Assembly (NCBI GenBank): GCA_032622095.1
Contig: CP136065.1
Coordinates: 209,540,151 to 209,604,150 of the forward strand
Length of the DNA stretch: 64,000 bases
DNA from: Siphonodentalium dalli
Lineage: Eukaryota; Mollusca; Scaphopoda; Gadilida; Siphonodentaliidae
Reading direction: 5' to 3'
Shown: in pieces, positions 24,251-35,013 of the stretch
How the letters are laid out: each line of letters starts with the position of its first letter
How positions within the stretch are numbered: position 1 is the first letter of the stretch
Notes under the pieces: generated by a model
Seen by the model: only the letters and a program-made list of their open reading frames with translations
Told to the model about the DNA's origin: nothing
Databases searched by the model: none
Position numbers and translations under genes: made by a program

Positions 24251-24950
24251 TTTTAAACGTATTTTATTGTAATATAATATTACAAGAGGGATCGGGGCAC
24301 AAGTTTTAACAACTTAAATCCGCCCCTCTCCCATTAACATTTTAACAAATACAACGTAGATGACGAACATAACATATATACAGGATGATGTATGGTGTGG
24401 TTGTGATTGCTGTCAGTCCTATCCTGCTTTTGAAATTTCATCTGAGGTAGTCAACATTTGTAACACAAAGGAGGATCTCGCCTATATTTGTTAGCGGAGG
24501 GGGCCTAATTAAAGCGTTTCGTTGATGAAATGTATGAATAAACAAAATGGAAAAGAATTTCATTGCGTCGATTCGATTCTGATGATATCCCTGTGAGTAA
24601 GGAGGAAATGTTAGATATTATAAATTGGTGGGCTGCAATCTTATTGAAGAGTTCGTATCTTTCGGTAGCTTACAGGGGGCACTCAAAGAAATAATGAAAG
24701 GCATCTTCGACTTCGTATCCACATGTGCATTTAGAGGTATCAGAGATAAAATTGTTGTACATATCTGATTTTAATTCACTACAATAGTGGCGAATTCTGC
24801 AGTGTAAAATGCTTAGTTTTCTTGGACCATTAATAAAGAATTGGGGAGGTTTCGTGGGCGGGTCAATTAATTTCAAATTCATCTTAAATTCAGGAAGAGT
24901 ACTTACATTTGTAATAGGCTTTGGTAGTTTATTCCAAGATAACGTACCAA
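24251..24950 (-). pseudogene. 3' end of another LINE, minus strand
   Basis: On the minus strand a WNKLPKPITNVSTL-like stretch (about 24945-24900) leads into 24882-24670 with LSILHCRIRHYCSELKSDMY and CTCGYEVEDAFHYFFECPL, the same C-terminal Cys/His module as at 20361-20735. The 3' untranslated region (24251-24660) has attttattgtaatataat and cccctctcccat. It is severely 5'-truncated. Confidence 0.85.
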
Positions 24951-25892
24951 TGTCAAACCAATGTCACTTGGTGTATTGAAATGTGCGTTAGAAACGGCCA
25001 TCTCCCTCGATTGGAATGCTGCTGTTAGTTTGGTAGCCCATACTAAAACTAACATCTCTATTCGGGACGTGTGTGGCAAGTACATTATAGAATTCCCTGT
25101 CACACCATCCAATATTTCCCAAGTTTTTAACTAATGGAGTTTGATCGCTACGAGCGTATAGCTGGAGTAAATATTCATGGCATGATCTCGGGGGTCGCCA
25201 TGTTCGTGTCCATGTGCTAGGATGTAATATAAGTACTTTTAGCGTACTGCCAATACAAGTAGATCGTAAGATCGCACAGAAACTATTGACCACAATTGCT
25301 CGCTATTTGTAGTTACCACAACGAACGGCATCGCTGGCATCTACCTGGCACAAACGAGGCAAGTTGTGGTCTGCTAGCATAAACAAGTCACATGTTTGCC
25401 TCTATTTTAATATGTAAGCAGTGTCCATATGCAAAGACAAGTTTATGTTCTCGTGGTGGCGAAAGCCAACGACTGTCAGAGCGCAAAAAACATACTAACT
25501 TAAACGCAAAAGAAATGACAAGCCATGATTCAAAGACGAATATAATAGGACGTAAAGATATTTTATTAAGTACATTATCTAATCCGGGCAACATGCGCAT
25601 CTTAGAAAACCTGGATCATGCTATATCAATGTTACGTACATTAATAAGTATATCATGTGCTTGAGCACGGGTATGGGGCTTAAGTGAGCAACCCTTGCGT
25701 GTCACAAACCTTTGTGAAAGCTCTGAGTCTGAACAGGTAGGGTCTATGGAAACTACGCATACCTTTAAACGTATTCGATCACGCATTTATTGAATACTCA
25801 TGCAAAGGGAACACACCCAACATCACAGAAACATATGGATAACGACATCACAAACAGCTATAGATATCCAATCACGGAATGGATAGGTATTA
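24951..25892. other. Unassigned; one protein-like short frame
   Basis: A 57-codon plus-strand frame at about 24960-25133 (MSLGVLKCALETAISLDW ...) and a 101-codon minus-strand frame over the same bases look less random than most here, but I recognise neither. 25392-25664 (+) is open for 90 codons without recognisable content. Confidence 0.35.
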
Positions 25893-26019
25893 ATATAAAC
25901 AATTTGTGATGTGTCATTAACCAACTTCCCTATTTTCGCTATGACATCTATTTTGACACAATATATAAACAATTTGTGATGTGGCATTAACCAACTTCCC
26001 TATTTTCTATTTTGACACA
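25893..26019 (+). repeat. Two-copy tandem repeat, about 68 bp
   Basis: ataaacaatttgtgatgtg and the following cattaaccaacttccc occur twice in a row, with a 9-10 bp difference in length. 26020-26481 is unassigned. Confidence 0.88.
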
Positions 26020-26481
26020 ATCATAACTATGGCGACATAGCTAGAAACAAAACCTATTTACTGGTATAAAAGGGGAATTATGAACGCAGCATGCGATTTC
26101 TACATCCCTGCTCTATTAGGGAAATGTGTCCAACTCTAAAGTTACAAACGAAGATTGGGATCTTATTAAAAACATAATATTAAACGGATAAAAACATATA
26201 ACAAAATATCACATACCATTCTGGGATAGATAGGTTCAGATTGTCATTGTAGTTTCAGTTATATTATAACTTTATATATTTAACGATTTAATTATTCTAG
26301 GCATGTGAAGAATACGCTAACAGCATACGCTGAACTAGATAACGATGTTGTCACCGCGACGATAAATTATAGAATGAAAAGCCCGCGTAAATAACGTTAC
26401 CTGTGTTGGCTAGCTGCTACTTGGTCTCACACTGATTGGTCTAACACTGATTGGTCTAACACTGGGCGCTACATGGACAGA

Positions 26482-26862
26482 GGTTATAAGCAACTAAATA
26501 GTTGAAATTATGCCCCTTGGCATTTGTGTAGGGAAACTCGAGTCAGCATAAAAAAAATACCGGCAGCTGAATGGTGTATAATATATTCCTCGGCCATTTG
26601 TGTGGGATTGTTCGTCAAGCGGCTACATTGGTCGCCAAACTTGGTAGGGGGTGGGGGTATTTTTCTATACTGAAATTTTGTGCACAAAAGGGGGTAGTTG
26701 TGAAATTTAATTCCAGGAATAAGTATGGTAAGGCACCATTTCTTTTTTGACAACTTATGTCCGACGTGGAGTTCTAAACGCAAAAATATTTAAAGTTTGG
26801 CTCAGTACAGTAATGAATCGTGGGCATGGCTTAACCATAACACTGTCGCCTATGGGAAACCT
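26482..26862 (+). repeat. Direct duplication P, copy 1
   Basis: About 380 bp starting ggttataagcaactaaatag recurs at 27757-28190. The order of blocks is identical (tcgccaaacttggtaggggg, acaaaagggggtagttg, cgtggagttctaaacgc). Confidence 0.92.
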
Positions 26863-27756
26863 ATAGGCACAAATCGTGTTTTGTGATATTATCGGCTTGT
26901 AGGGCAACGGGGTACAGATTTTGGCCACCAATCAAATCAAATCCAAGAGTGAACAAAATTAGAGACACAAAGCGTGTCCCCAGCGCCACATAATCTGGCA
27001 AATTAACCCTTTGAAACAAAATTCAGATTGTATGCCCAAAAATGGGTGTTTGTTAAAATGAATTATTTGGGACATATAGTGCACCTTTAATGCCGAAAAG
27101 TGGACAAACGAGCCCAGCCGCCTATCGTCGTTTTAGTGATCCGACTATATTCTCGATTTGTTATTCGGCGTGGACCGGGAAATACTTCGGACGCAGCGAA
27201 TCCCAGTTTCGAGTCCGTAAAATCGAGGTGGGGGGGGGGGGGGGGTAATTCAAGTCACAAATTTGTCATTTCCTTCCATGTAATGAAATGCGACTTTTTT
27301 GAGTCTTGAAGATTTGTATTACTGGCATGCAGTTACATTGTCAAATCGGCGTTATTATATGTCCCTGTGTGTTTTCCGCGACCAAACAAATGATTTTCGA
27401 TTCGAAAATCGCGCTTTTTGAGTATTTATGTACTTTTTTTTTTAATTATGTCAACTACACTTCACAGCCATGCGACTTCTGTTAAAAAATGTCATGTAAT
27501 ACATAAAACAGGAAAAAAGTGGCTAGGGTCCCAACAGTGTGATGTCTGCTGGAGGTTAAAGTGGAACATAGGTGCTCCGACGATGTTTTATTTTGTGCCC
27601 AATGTCGGGAACATGGGGGGGGGGGGTAAATAGAGCCCAATACAGGGAGAAGTGGTGTAGTTGTTGTCTGGAAAGCACGTATTTTAATAATATTATGTTT
27701 TCTGTGACAATTTGATATATGTTTAAGCAAAAATCCACACATTTTTGGTTGCGTAT
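26863..27756. other. Unassigned spacer with G runs
   Basis: Lies between the two P copies. It holds runs of 9-12 G near 27230 and 27617 and several short frames of no recognisable family. Confidence 0.45.
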
Positions 27757-28190
27757 AGGTTATAAGCAACTAAATAGTTGAAATTATGCCCCTTGGCATT
27801 TGTGTAGGGAAACTCGAGTCAGCATAAAAAAAATACCGACAGCTGAATGGTGTATAATATATTCGGTTGTTTAATGTGAAAGAAATTCATAGGCTATGTT
27901 AATTCCTCGGCCATTTGTGTGGGATTGTTCGTCAAGCGGATACATTGGTCGCCAAATTTGGTAGGGGGTGGGGTATTTTTCTATACTGAAATTTTGTGCA
28001 CAAAAGGGGGTAGTTGTGGAAATGCCAATTTATTTCCAAGGAATAAGTATAGTAAGGCACCATTCTTTTTTGACAACTTATGTCCGACGTGGAGTTCTAA
28101 GCGCAAAAATATTTAAAGTTTGGCTCAGTACATGCAGTAATGAATCGTGGGCATGGCTTAACCCTAACACTGTCGCCTATGGGAAATATT
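27757..28190 (+). repeat. Direct duplication P, copy 2
   Basis: Second copy of 26482-26862. It carries about 45 extra bases (from ggttgtttaatgtgaaag) after tataatatattc that are absent from copy 1, and otherwise shows close similarity. 28191-28528 is unassigned. Confidence 0.92.
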
Positions 28191-28532
28191 TAGTTGATGG
28201 TAACCCAGAAGATAGTGTGAGTGGATATGATATTGGGCTATGGTAGAGTATGAATGTAGCTAAATTGAGAGCAGGAATGAACGTGGGAACACGAAATGGA
28301 GATAGACGGAACCCCGCAAATGATGGAATGAACCAAGCACACGAAATGAAACGATTACGATGCGGCTTTAAAATGTATATTATAATGAGTTAGGTTTTAT
28401 AACTGAGTTAGTATGTATGCTACACCATTAAAGGATTAAACTGTTTTGTATTAAATAACACTGTCACACTCACAATGTGTGAAGTTCCCAGCACGATATA
28501 GAATAATTTATGCAATTTTTGTGAACACTTAA

Positions 28533-28587
28533 AGTGATGTGAAACACTCCGGTAACCATGGTGATCAAATATAAATTGAGAATAATC
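28533..28587. repeat. Left-end fragment of repeat G
   Basis: The first 55 bp of family G (agtgatgtgaaacactccgg ...) immediately precede a full copy beginning at 28592. It is either a partial tandem duplication or an older copy invaded by G2. Confidence 0.8.
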
Positions 28588-28591
28588 TTAA

Positions 28592-28955
28592 AGTGATGTG
28601 AAACACTCCGGTAGGGTGATCAAATAGAAATTGAGAATAATCTTGCTCAAAGTAGTTATTTGTTATGAACATTAATCCAAATTGACGATACACACGGTCA
28701 TGATGATATATTAATTAAATGCAATGACGCTCGATGGCGAAACCGCTTGTGTTAGATTATCGCCCATAGTTGCGTCCCGAATCTAGATGTAAATATTTAC
28801 AATTGGGCGTAGTTCAGACGATGTTTTCTATGGAGTGGTATGGTCGATTTCTTTGAAATTTTCGGCGATGTTAGTAGAATGCTACATTCCCCGTGTTGGC
28901 ATAGCACCTGAGTACTAACTTATCAATTTCACGCACCGAACAAGTCCATATGTCT
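28592..28955. mobile_element. Repeat family G, copy G2, TTAA-flanked
   Basis: A 364-bp copy bounded by TTAA at 28588-28591 and 28956-28959. Shares taaatatttacaattgggcg and gatgttttctatgg with G1 and G3. Non-coding. Confidence 0.78.
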
Positions 28956-29383
28956 TTAAATTCAACGTTGGTTTATTGTGAAAAAAATAGATTATCCGGG
29001 GTATGTAAGTGACGCAGAGAGAAATCGGTTCATAAAGGTCATGGCATGGTCTATAGAAAACCGAGCACATCGACCCTACTTTGACTATGACATCATCTTA
29101 GTTTCGTGACACTGCCGGGGTCTTCGTTGTCTTTGAGTGGCATTCTGCCATCGATTTTATGCCTTGTTGACTGGCTTTATTCTCCACCGTGCCCATTATA
29201 AGATCAGGTATTGCCTTGATTCGATAGAGAATAGTTGAGAATTCCGATTGACAAGGACACTTGACAATGCCTTAGTTTGCTAATTTGGATACCATGCGAT
29301 TAGACTTGGTGGTGCATTATTGTGCCATACAAACGTCACTGATGGCACCGTATATCGGCATAAGATTAGTGCGTGGCTTTTAA

Positions 29384-29600
29384 CCCTTTCCACACTAAAT
29401 GATTCCCCCTCTCAGTTATAAAAGTACACATTTAAACGGTGTATTATTCTGGAGGGCTATTCATGAAAAATAAGCAGACGGCAGATAATACAAGTAGAGA
29501 ACGAGTCATATATTGGAGGAAAATGTTCAGATTAAAACACATTTGTTGAACTTGTTATCTGAACATTTGTTAAGGGACAACAACTCACCAATGAGTAGTT
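29384..29600. repeat. Left end of the 57019-58177 element family
   Basis: TTAA (29380-29383) followed by ccctttccacactaaatg and ctcagttataaaagtac, matching the right terminus of 57019-58177 read in complement. Then come blocks (ataagcagacg, tgttgaacttgttatctgaac) shared with its interior. The other end was not found, so this is a partial copy. Confidence 0.65.
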
Positions 29601-29775
29601 ATTACATAAATGGTTAACATCTAGCAGTGGCATCGTTGTGCTCCGGTTTCACGATTTAGTAGATAAGCGTATGGTGCATTATTTCTCCATAAATCTCCCC
29701 GTAGTGGCGATCCTGGTTCTAATCCCGATAAGCGCGAATCTGTTACCATTGACCACGACCTGATAACACACTTAA

Positions 29776-30141
29776 AGTGATGTGAAACACTCCGGTAGGG
29801 TGATCCAATAGAAATGGAGAATATTCTTACTCAAGGTTGTTCTTTTTACGAATATTAATCCAAATTGCCAACACACACCATCATTCTGCTATATTAATTA
29901 AATGCACTGACTCTGGATGATGAAATCAGTTGTGTTTGTTTGTCGCCGATTGTTGCGTCCCGAATCCAGATGTAAATATTTACAATTGAGCTTAGTTTTG
30001 ACGATGTTTTCTATTGAGTGGTATGGTCGATTTCTTTGTATTTTCGGCGATGTTAGTAGAATGCCACATTCTCCAGGTTGGCATAACACCTGAATACTAA
30101 CTTACCAGTTTCACAAACTCGAACAATTCCATAATATGTCT
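29776..30141. mobile_element. Repeat family G, copy G3, TTAA-flanked
   Basis: Bounded by TTAA at 29772-29775 and 30142-30145. Same length and content as G2. The short frame on the minus strand is not a gene. Confidence 0.78.
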
Positions 30142-30145
30142 TTAA

Positions 30146-31082
30146 GTACAAACTAATCACTTCATAAGTTGAAAAACTTGTGCCCAAATCCCTTTTCTAT
30201 ATTATTCACATAAACAAAGCTACAACTGGCTACAAGCGAATACAATCCTCGTTAATGGTTAAAATGATGCTTCGCTGAAATTGAGTTTCGCATGGGAAAT
30301 TCGTTGCTTACTTTGCAAAACGCTCTTATATCAAATCGAGACACTGAGTTTCAATTATCGTGCTCAATATAAACCCGAACCAACTGGCAGGTTTGATTGC
30401 CACTTGGATCAGAAATATAGTTCTCTGTGATAGTCACACGCACGAATGTTAAAGCGACTCGTCGTATGAGAGCCACTGAATTGTATATCACCAACTATCT
30501 ATATACCCAGTTGATATATTAAAATACAAAACTGTCCGCATGAGATACACCAAGAAAAATAAATTAACATTCCACACCCTCAGAGCTAGTAAAAATTCCT
30601 ATTTCTATTCATTATATCCTCGTACCATAGCAGAATTTAACATTTTAACACCCTCCATACGCACAACTGAAGACAACAAATATTCAAGTCACAGTTCTCA
30701 TCTTCATTGATGCAGTCCATAATGGCCAAGAGAAAACGTCGCAAATATACTGAGAAATAGTCACTGGCAGCTGCAAATAATGTTATTCTCCTTTTAATAT
30801 CATGAAATGACCAAAATATTCATAAAAACAAAATTAAAATATATCGACCACCAAAATTTAGGCGCTCAAAAATCAATGTCACCATCATCCCATCTTTTGA
30901 CTCAAACTAACACCATTGAGTCCAACATTGTCTTGGAATTTAAACTGTCCTCCAGGCGGCTCATAATTGTCAGTAAATGACAGCGAGCTGCCATATGAAG
31001 AAGACCAAGGGTCCTATTTGGATGTACCTGTGGCTCAGTTGGTAATATGCATGGTATATTATTGTCATAATTTTAGAGTTGT
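30146..31082. other. Unassigned, no gene seen
   Basis: AT-rich. A tRNA A-box-like word tggctcagttggt at about 31029 has no matching B box or cloverleaf, so no RNA gene is called. Confidence 0.45.
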
Positions 31083-31540
31083 TAGCAAGCCTGAGTTCAG
31101 TGTGCCTGTCATTTGCGGAATGAGGTCCCCAGGGGGTGAATTTAGTGACGATATACCGCACAGCGGGCTAGCATCACCAAATTCACTCTCTCGTGGCCTC
31201 ATCTGCTATGGGAGACATAGACTCAGATTGAAGTTCCCAAATGGTGAATGTTGTGATGTACATCCTTTGTAACCTCGATTATACAATGTGTCGTCTGTCA
31301 ATTTAGGGATATTGAGAAACTAAATAAAATCTATGTGAAGACATTTCTATAGAAATTTGATAATTAAGAAACTTTCCAGAGATGATGAAGCCTAAGCAGA
31401 ATGAGGTCCCCAGATGGTGAATTTATTGATGCTAGCCCGCTGTGCGGGGATAGCGTCACTAAGTTTACACTCTGTGGACCTCATTCTGCAAATAACAGGC
31501 ACACTAAACTCAGGGTTGGTTGTTAGTGACAGTAGGTGTT
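31083..31540. repeat. Inverted-repeat (fold-back) element J
   Basis: The left arm 31083-31182 and right arm 31422-31535 are imperfect complements (left: gcctgagttcagtgtgcctg, right: caggcacactaaactcaggg, with ggtgaattta and gctagcccgctgtgcgg complements). The loop is about 240 bp and non-coding. Outer ends and target duplication are not resolved. Confidence 0.8.
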
Positions 31541-31648
31541 GGGTGCTGGGACGTTATTTGGTTTGGATGTCGGGCACACAGAGGTTGCATATATGAACGA
31601 AATAACGAGTACGAGTCCATTACCTGATTAATTCAGAATCAAATACTC

Positions 31649-32083
31649 CAACATGTCGTCGCGCAAATACGCACATATTATTCATATAATGTGAAATATG
31701 TACATAATGTGATCATTTGACTCTGATATAAGCAGAAAATGGAGTTGAACCCGTTATTTCGTTTCATGGCACGGGCCACAGTGAAAACACATGTTAAAGA
31801 GCGTATACCTGAAAGATCGTGGGTTGGCTTATCTGTTTCATTGTCCGCACATAATCTGCTTAGAATCGCCTCATTATAAGTCGATAATATGACTAAAATG
31901 CTCTCATTGTTGACACATTATCGACTCAATATGAGGCGATTCTGAGCAGATTATCTGCCTATAACAGGTCCTTATAAGCATATAATATGCGGTATTTTAT
32001 GGAGAACAGGCTGAATAATCACATTATGCATAATATTTCACATTACAGGTCGATTATGTGCCTATTTGCGCGACGATATGTTG
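31649..32083. mobile_element. Palindromic MITE family F, copy F1
   Basis: The termini caacatgtcgtcgcgcaaat and attt-gcgcgacgatatgttg are complements. An inner hairpin pairs taatctgcttagaatcgcc (about 31852) with ggcgattctgagcagatta (about 31934). Related copies lie at 36040-36430 and 36706-37050. No coding capacity. Confidence 0.82.
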
Positions 32084-32383
32084 TATAAGCAAGTTATGTG
32101 CGGGTTTTCGGGACCGCGACCGCATTACACAACCAGGTCAAGGGGTTCTGACACTCGCACAGGAGTGAAAGGCGGGCATTGCACCATCAAGAGTTGAGTA
32201 GCCCCGACCGACCTTAAGTCAACCGGCTGGCATTGCACCCTCTTCCTAGCGTTGAGCACGTAGTGCAAGCCCGGAATACAACATAATAAGGCAACTGGAG
32301 TCCATGCAAGCACAAAATAGGACACTAAATTTCAACCATTCACAATTCAAAATAATATATATATCAACGCCCAAAACTCATAA
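32084..32383. other. Unassigned, upstream of receptor gene
   Basis: Locally more GC-rich than its surroundings. A promoter for the receptor could lie here by position, but no TATA box or other element is distinctive enough to call. Confidence 0.35.
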
Positions 32384-32394
32384 ATGAAAACAAG

Positions 32395-32717
32395 GTAAGT
32401 CTTCATCGCCGGTCCAGGTTCGGAATGGGGGGGGCTTTGCTTCTTGTTGTGGTGGCATTCACCCCATGTACAGTAGGCAAACACCTACTGTGCATGGGCA
32501 GATAATAATCTACTTACAAACTCACAAACCCTATAAACGCTCTGCAGCGGAATTACAGCATCCAAACATGGGATGTAGGAGAGGGCCCTTTCAAATCTTC
32601 CCGGGTATCATCCCAAACTCCAAACTTTACTTTGCGGGAGAACACCCTGTCCATTCAGTTCAGAAGGGTTAAATACAGAGTACCAGGAAGTCTCACCATC
32701 TCTTCTACTTTTTTCAG
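32395..32717 (+). other. Candidate 5' UTR intron of the GPCR gene
   Basis: A consensus donor (acaag|gtaagt, GT at 32395) and a consensus acceptor (pyrimidine tract ctcttctacttttttcag ending at 32717) enclose 323 bp. The acceptor lies five bases before the receptor ATG, so the upstream exon would be largely non-coding. The putative leader has an ATG at 32384 giving a seven-codon frame that overlaps the main start. A segment inside (32640-32690) matches repeat material at 36385-36435. No transcript evidence is available. Confidence 0.55.
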
Positions 32718-32722
32718 GAAAC

Positions 32723-33955
32723 ATGAATGAAACAGAGAATTTCTCAGCGACGACGTGTTCACTGTCTAACCTGAGTAGCAAGAGCGGAGGAGATGAGACT
32801 CAGAGAATTATCCAGATAATATTCAGTGACGTCGGAGTTCCACTCGTTTGTGGTTTCGGGGTAATTGGGAACATACTAAACCTCATAGTGCTGACCTACC
32901 AACTGAAACGGAAATCGTTAGGTTCGATGGAAAAATCCGCACAAGTTGGAATGATAGCCTTAGCCGTCTCGGACTTAATGGCATGCGCACTGATGTGTTC
33001 TTACACACTTCTCAAAATGGACGAAGAGTACTGCGAAAAATCTTTTATGTTCTACTTCCGGTATATTTCTCCTGCCGTGATTACCTTCTTTATAATAAAT
33101 AGTACGTGGCTGATTGTGAGTATGGCCGCGGAGCGATACATTGCCGTGTGCCTCCCGCTAAAGGCGAGACTGATAATCACCTTCAGCAGGACTATTATGG
33201 CAATAATTGTTGTTTACATCGTAACTGGATTAGTAGCTGTTTTAAGCTTTTTCCTAACCCAGGTACACGTGCAATCGGATGGTCATGGTGGAACTAAGTA
33301 TGTGCTGGGGATTAATAAGGACATGTATGAATGGGTGGCTTTACCCATGTCCGTGTCCGTCGACTTCGTGCCCTGTGTCCTACTCATCTTCTTCAACGTT
33401 TGTCTCATCAAACGACTTCATCAGTCATTGCTTCTACATAAAAAATGTGTTAATAACCTTCCCCCGAAAAGCAGACCACTCCTTCAAAAGAACAACAGAA
33501 AGAACAGCCAAAACAGCCGCGCGTTGCTGGGTAGCAAGGCTTCAAATCACTCATCTCCTCCCACATCTGAGATGATCTCGTCCAACACGTCGCTGAACGA
33601 GATATCATCGGAAACGAGAAAGTCCGCACAAAGGAAAGAAAGTTACCATAGCACCAACGTGTCACTCATCGCTGTCGTAATAATGTTTTTAGTTCTTGTT
33701 TCTCCCGTCGAGATCCTCAAATTCATCGTGAGGCAGGTTGGAGTTAGAGGTACCACGACGAAGATTACGTTCGCGATTACAAATTTCATGCTTGCTGTGA
33801 ATTACTCGTTCAACTTTGTTCTGTATGTGAGTGTGAATAGATCGTTTCGGAGGACATTCGTGGATATTTTCCTGTGTAGGCTAACGTCGAACAGACGCTC
33901 CCCTACCACCTCCTCAACAGCATACTCGTCTTACAGAATGTCCAAAGGTGTCTGA
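32723..33955 (+). CDS. Class A (rhodopsin-like) peptide-type GPCR, single coding exon
   Basis: A 410-residue seven-helix receptor, expected in the plasma membrane and coupled to G proteins. The N terminus has glycosylation sequons at N2, N6 and N16. TM1 has GVIGNILNL (N50), TM2 LAVSDLM (D84), and the TM3 end carries ERY (137-139), the usual DRY variant. TM4 is about 157-178, TM5 about 204-229. The third intracellular loop (about 230-311) is long, basic and Ser/Thr-rich. TM6 keeps only the proline of CWxP (VSP, P328). TM7 has NFVLY (364-368) in place of NPxxY, followed by NRSFRRTF and a Ser/Thr-rich tail. The pattern resembles FMRFamide/myosuppressin-like receptors of protostomes, but the ligand cannot be assigned. 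C104 occupies the usual TM3 cysteine region, yet no cysteine occurs in the predicted second extracellular loop. The first ATG after the acceptor is the start. It is the only intact host gene here. Confidence 0.93.
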   Translation: MNETENFSATTCSLSNLSSKSGGDETQRIIQIIFSDVGVPLVCGFGVIGNILNLIVLTYQLKRKSLGSMEKSAQVGMIALAVSDLMACALMCSYTLLKMDEEYCEKSFMFYFRYISPAVITFFIINSTWLIVSMAAERYIAVCLPLKARLIITFSRTIMAIIVVYIVTGLVAVLSFFLTQVHVQSDGHGGTKYVLGINKDMYEWVALPMSVSVDFVPCVLLIFFNVCLIKRLHQSLLLHKKCVNNLPPKSRPLLQKNNRKNSQNSRALLGSKASNHSSPPTSEMISSNTSLNEISSETRKSAQRKESYHSTNVSLIAVVIMFLVLVSPVEILKFIVRQVGVRGTTTKITFAITNFMLAVNYSFNFVLYVSVNRSFRRTFVDIFLCRLTSNRRSPTTSSTAYSSYRMSKGV

Positions 33956-34103
33956 TTCAACATCTCTCAACATAATGTCTACTTCTGGATTGTCACCAGG
34001 CATCTGTGTCGAACATTGTGTAGATCGCCTAGTCATTACGCCACGTTGTGTCGGTCGCCCAGCAAAGACGTCACCATTAGCGTATGTTCCGGTTCGACCT
34101 TAA

Positions 34104-34305
34104 CACTTTCATGACGGGAGCTGCGCTGGTGCAGCATTAAAGGCCATGTGCTAGTGCATTCTCTTATATATGCGAGTCTCACACAGGGAGCCTCGCATAT
34201 ATAAGAGAATGCACTGGTTTACAAGATCATGGGAGACTCGCATGTATAAGGAAATGCATTGTCACAGGGTTGTCGCAAAAATCAGGAAGGTATTGTCATC
34301 AAAGG
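34104..34305. mobile_element. Family A' MITE, short copy A7
   Basis: Left end cactttcatgacgggagctg after TTAA (34100-34103), right end aaaggg before TTAT. It carries one complete hairpin (gtgcattctcttatatatgc and complement) and a decayed second one. It begins 149 bp after the receptor stop; no AATAAA was seen between. Confidence 0.78.
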
Positions 34306-34489
34306 GTTATAGGAATCGAAGAGATAAAAACTTGCAAATTCGTAACAGCAATAACTGTTCAGAGCATCAAAGGATGAATACAATATCTATTGTAGAAATG
34401 GCGTGTGAAATGTTTAAGGACGTACACTGTGGTTTATCTAGCTTTGCGTCGGAAGCCAACTGTGACCGTTTACATGTAATCCAGGGCCA

Positions 34490-35013
34490 GGAACCTACGT
34501 CACTAATGTAATCTCTAAACCGTCGCTTCAGACATTCGGGAATCTACCTTACTAATGTAATCTCTAAACCGTCGCTTCAGACATTCATGAACCTACGTCA
34601 CTAATGTAATCTCTAAACCGTCGCTTCAGACATTCAGGAATCTACCTTACTAATGTAATCTCTAAACCGTCGCTTCAGACATTCAAGAATCTACCTTACT
34701 AATGTAATCTCTAAACCGTCGCTTCAGACATTCAAAAACCTACGTTACTAATGTAATCTCTAATCCGTCGGTCCAGACATGCAGGAATCTACGTCACTAA
34801 TGTAACCTCTAAACCGTCGCTTCAGACATTCATGAACCTACGTTATTAATGTAATCTCTAAACCGTCGCTTCAGACATTCATGAACCTACGTTACTAATT
34901 TAATCTCTAAACCGTCACTTCAGGAACCTACGTTACTAATGTAATCTCTAAACCGTCGCTTCAGACATTCAGGAACCTACGTTACTAATGTAATCTCTAA
35001 ACTGTCGCTTCAG
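34490..35013. repeat. 49-bp minisatellite, about 10 copies
   Basis: Unit built on actaatgtaatctctaaacc and gtcgcttcagacattca, 49 bp long, with one shortened unit near 34915. It lies about 0.5 kb downstream of the receptor gene. Confidence 0.95.

Noticed and set aside
31020-31100. tRNA gene or tRNA-derived SINE
   Set aside because: Only an A-box-like word is present; no B box, cloverleaf or acceptor stem could be found.
33450-33665. Minus- and other-frame open stretches inside the receptor gene
   Set aside because: They are shadows of the GPCR coding sequence.
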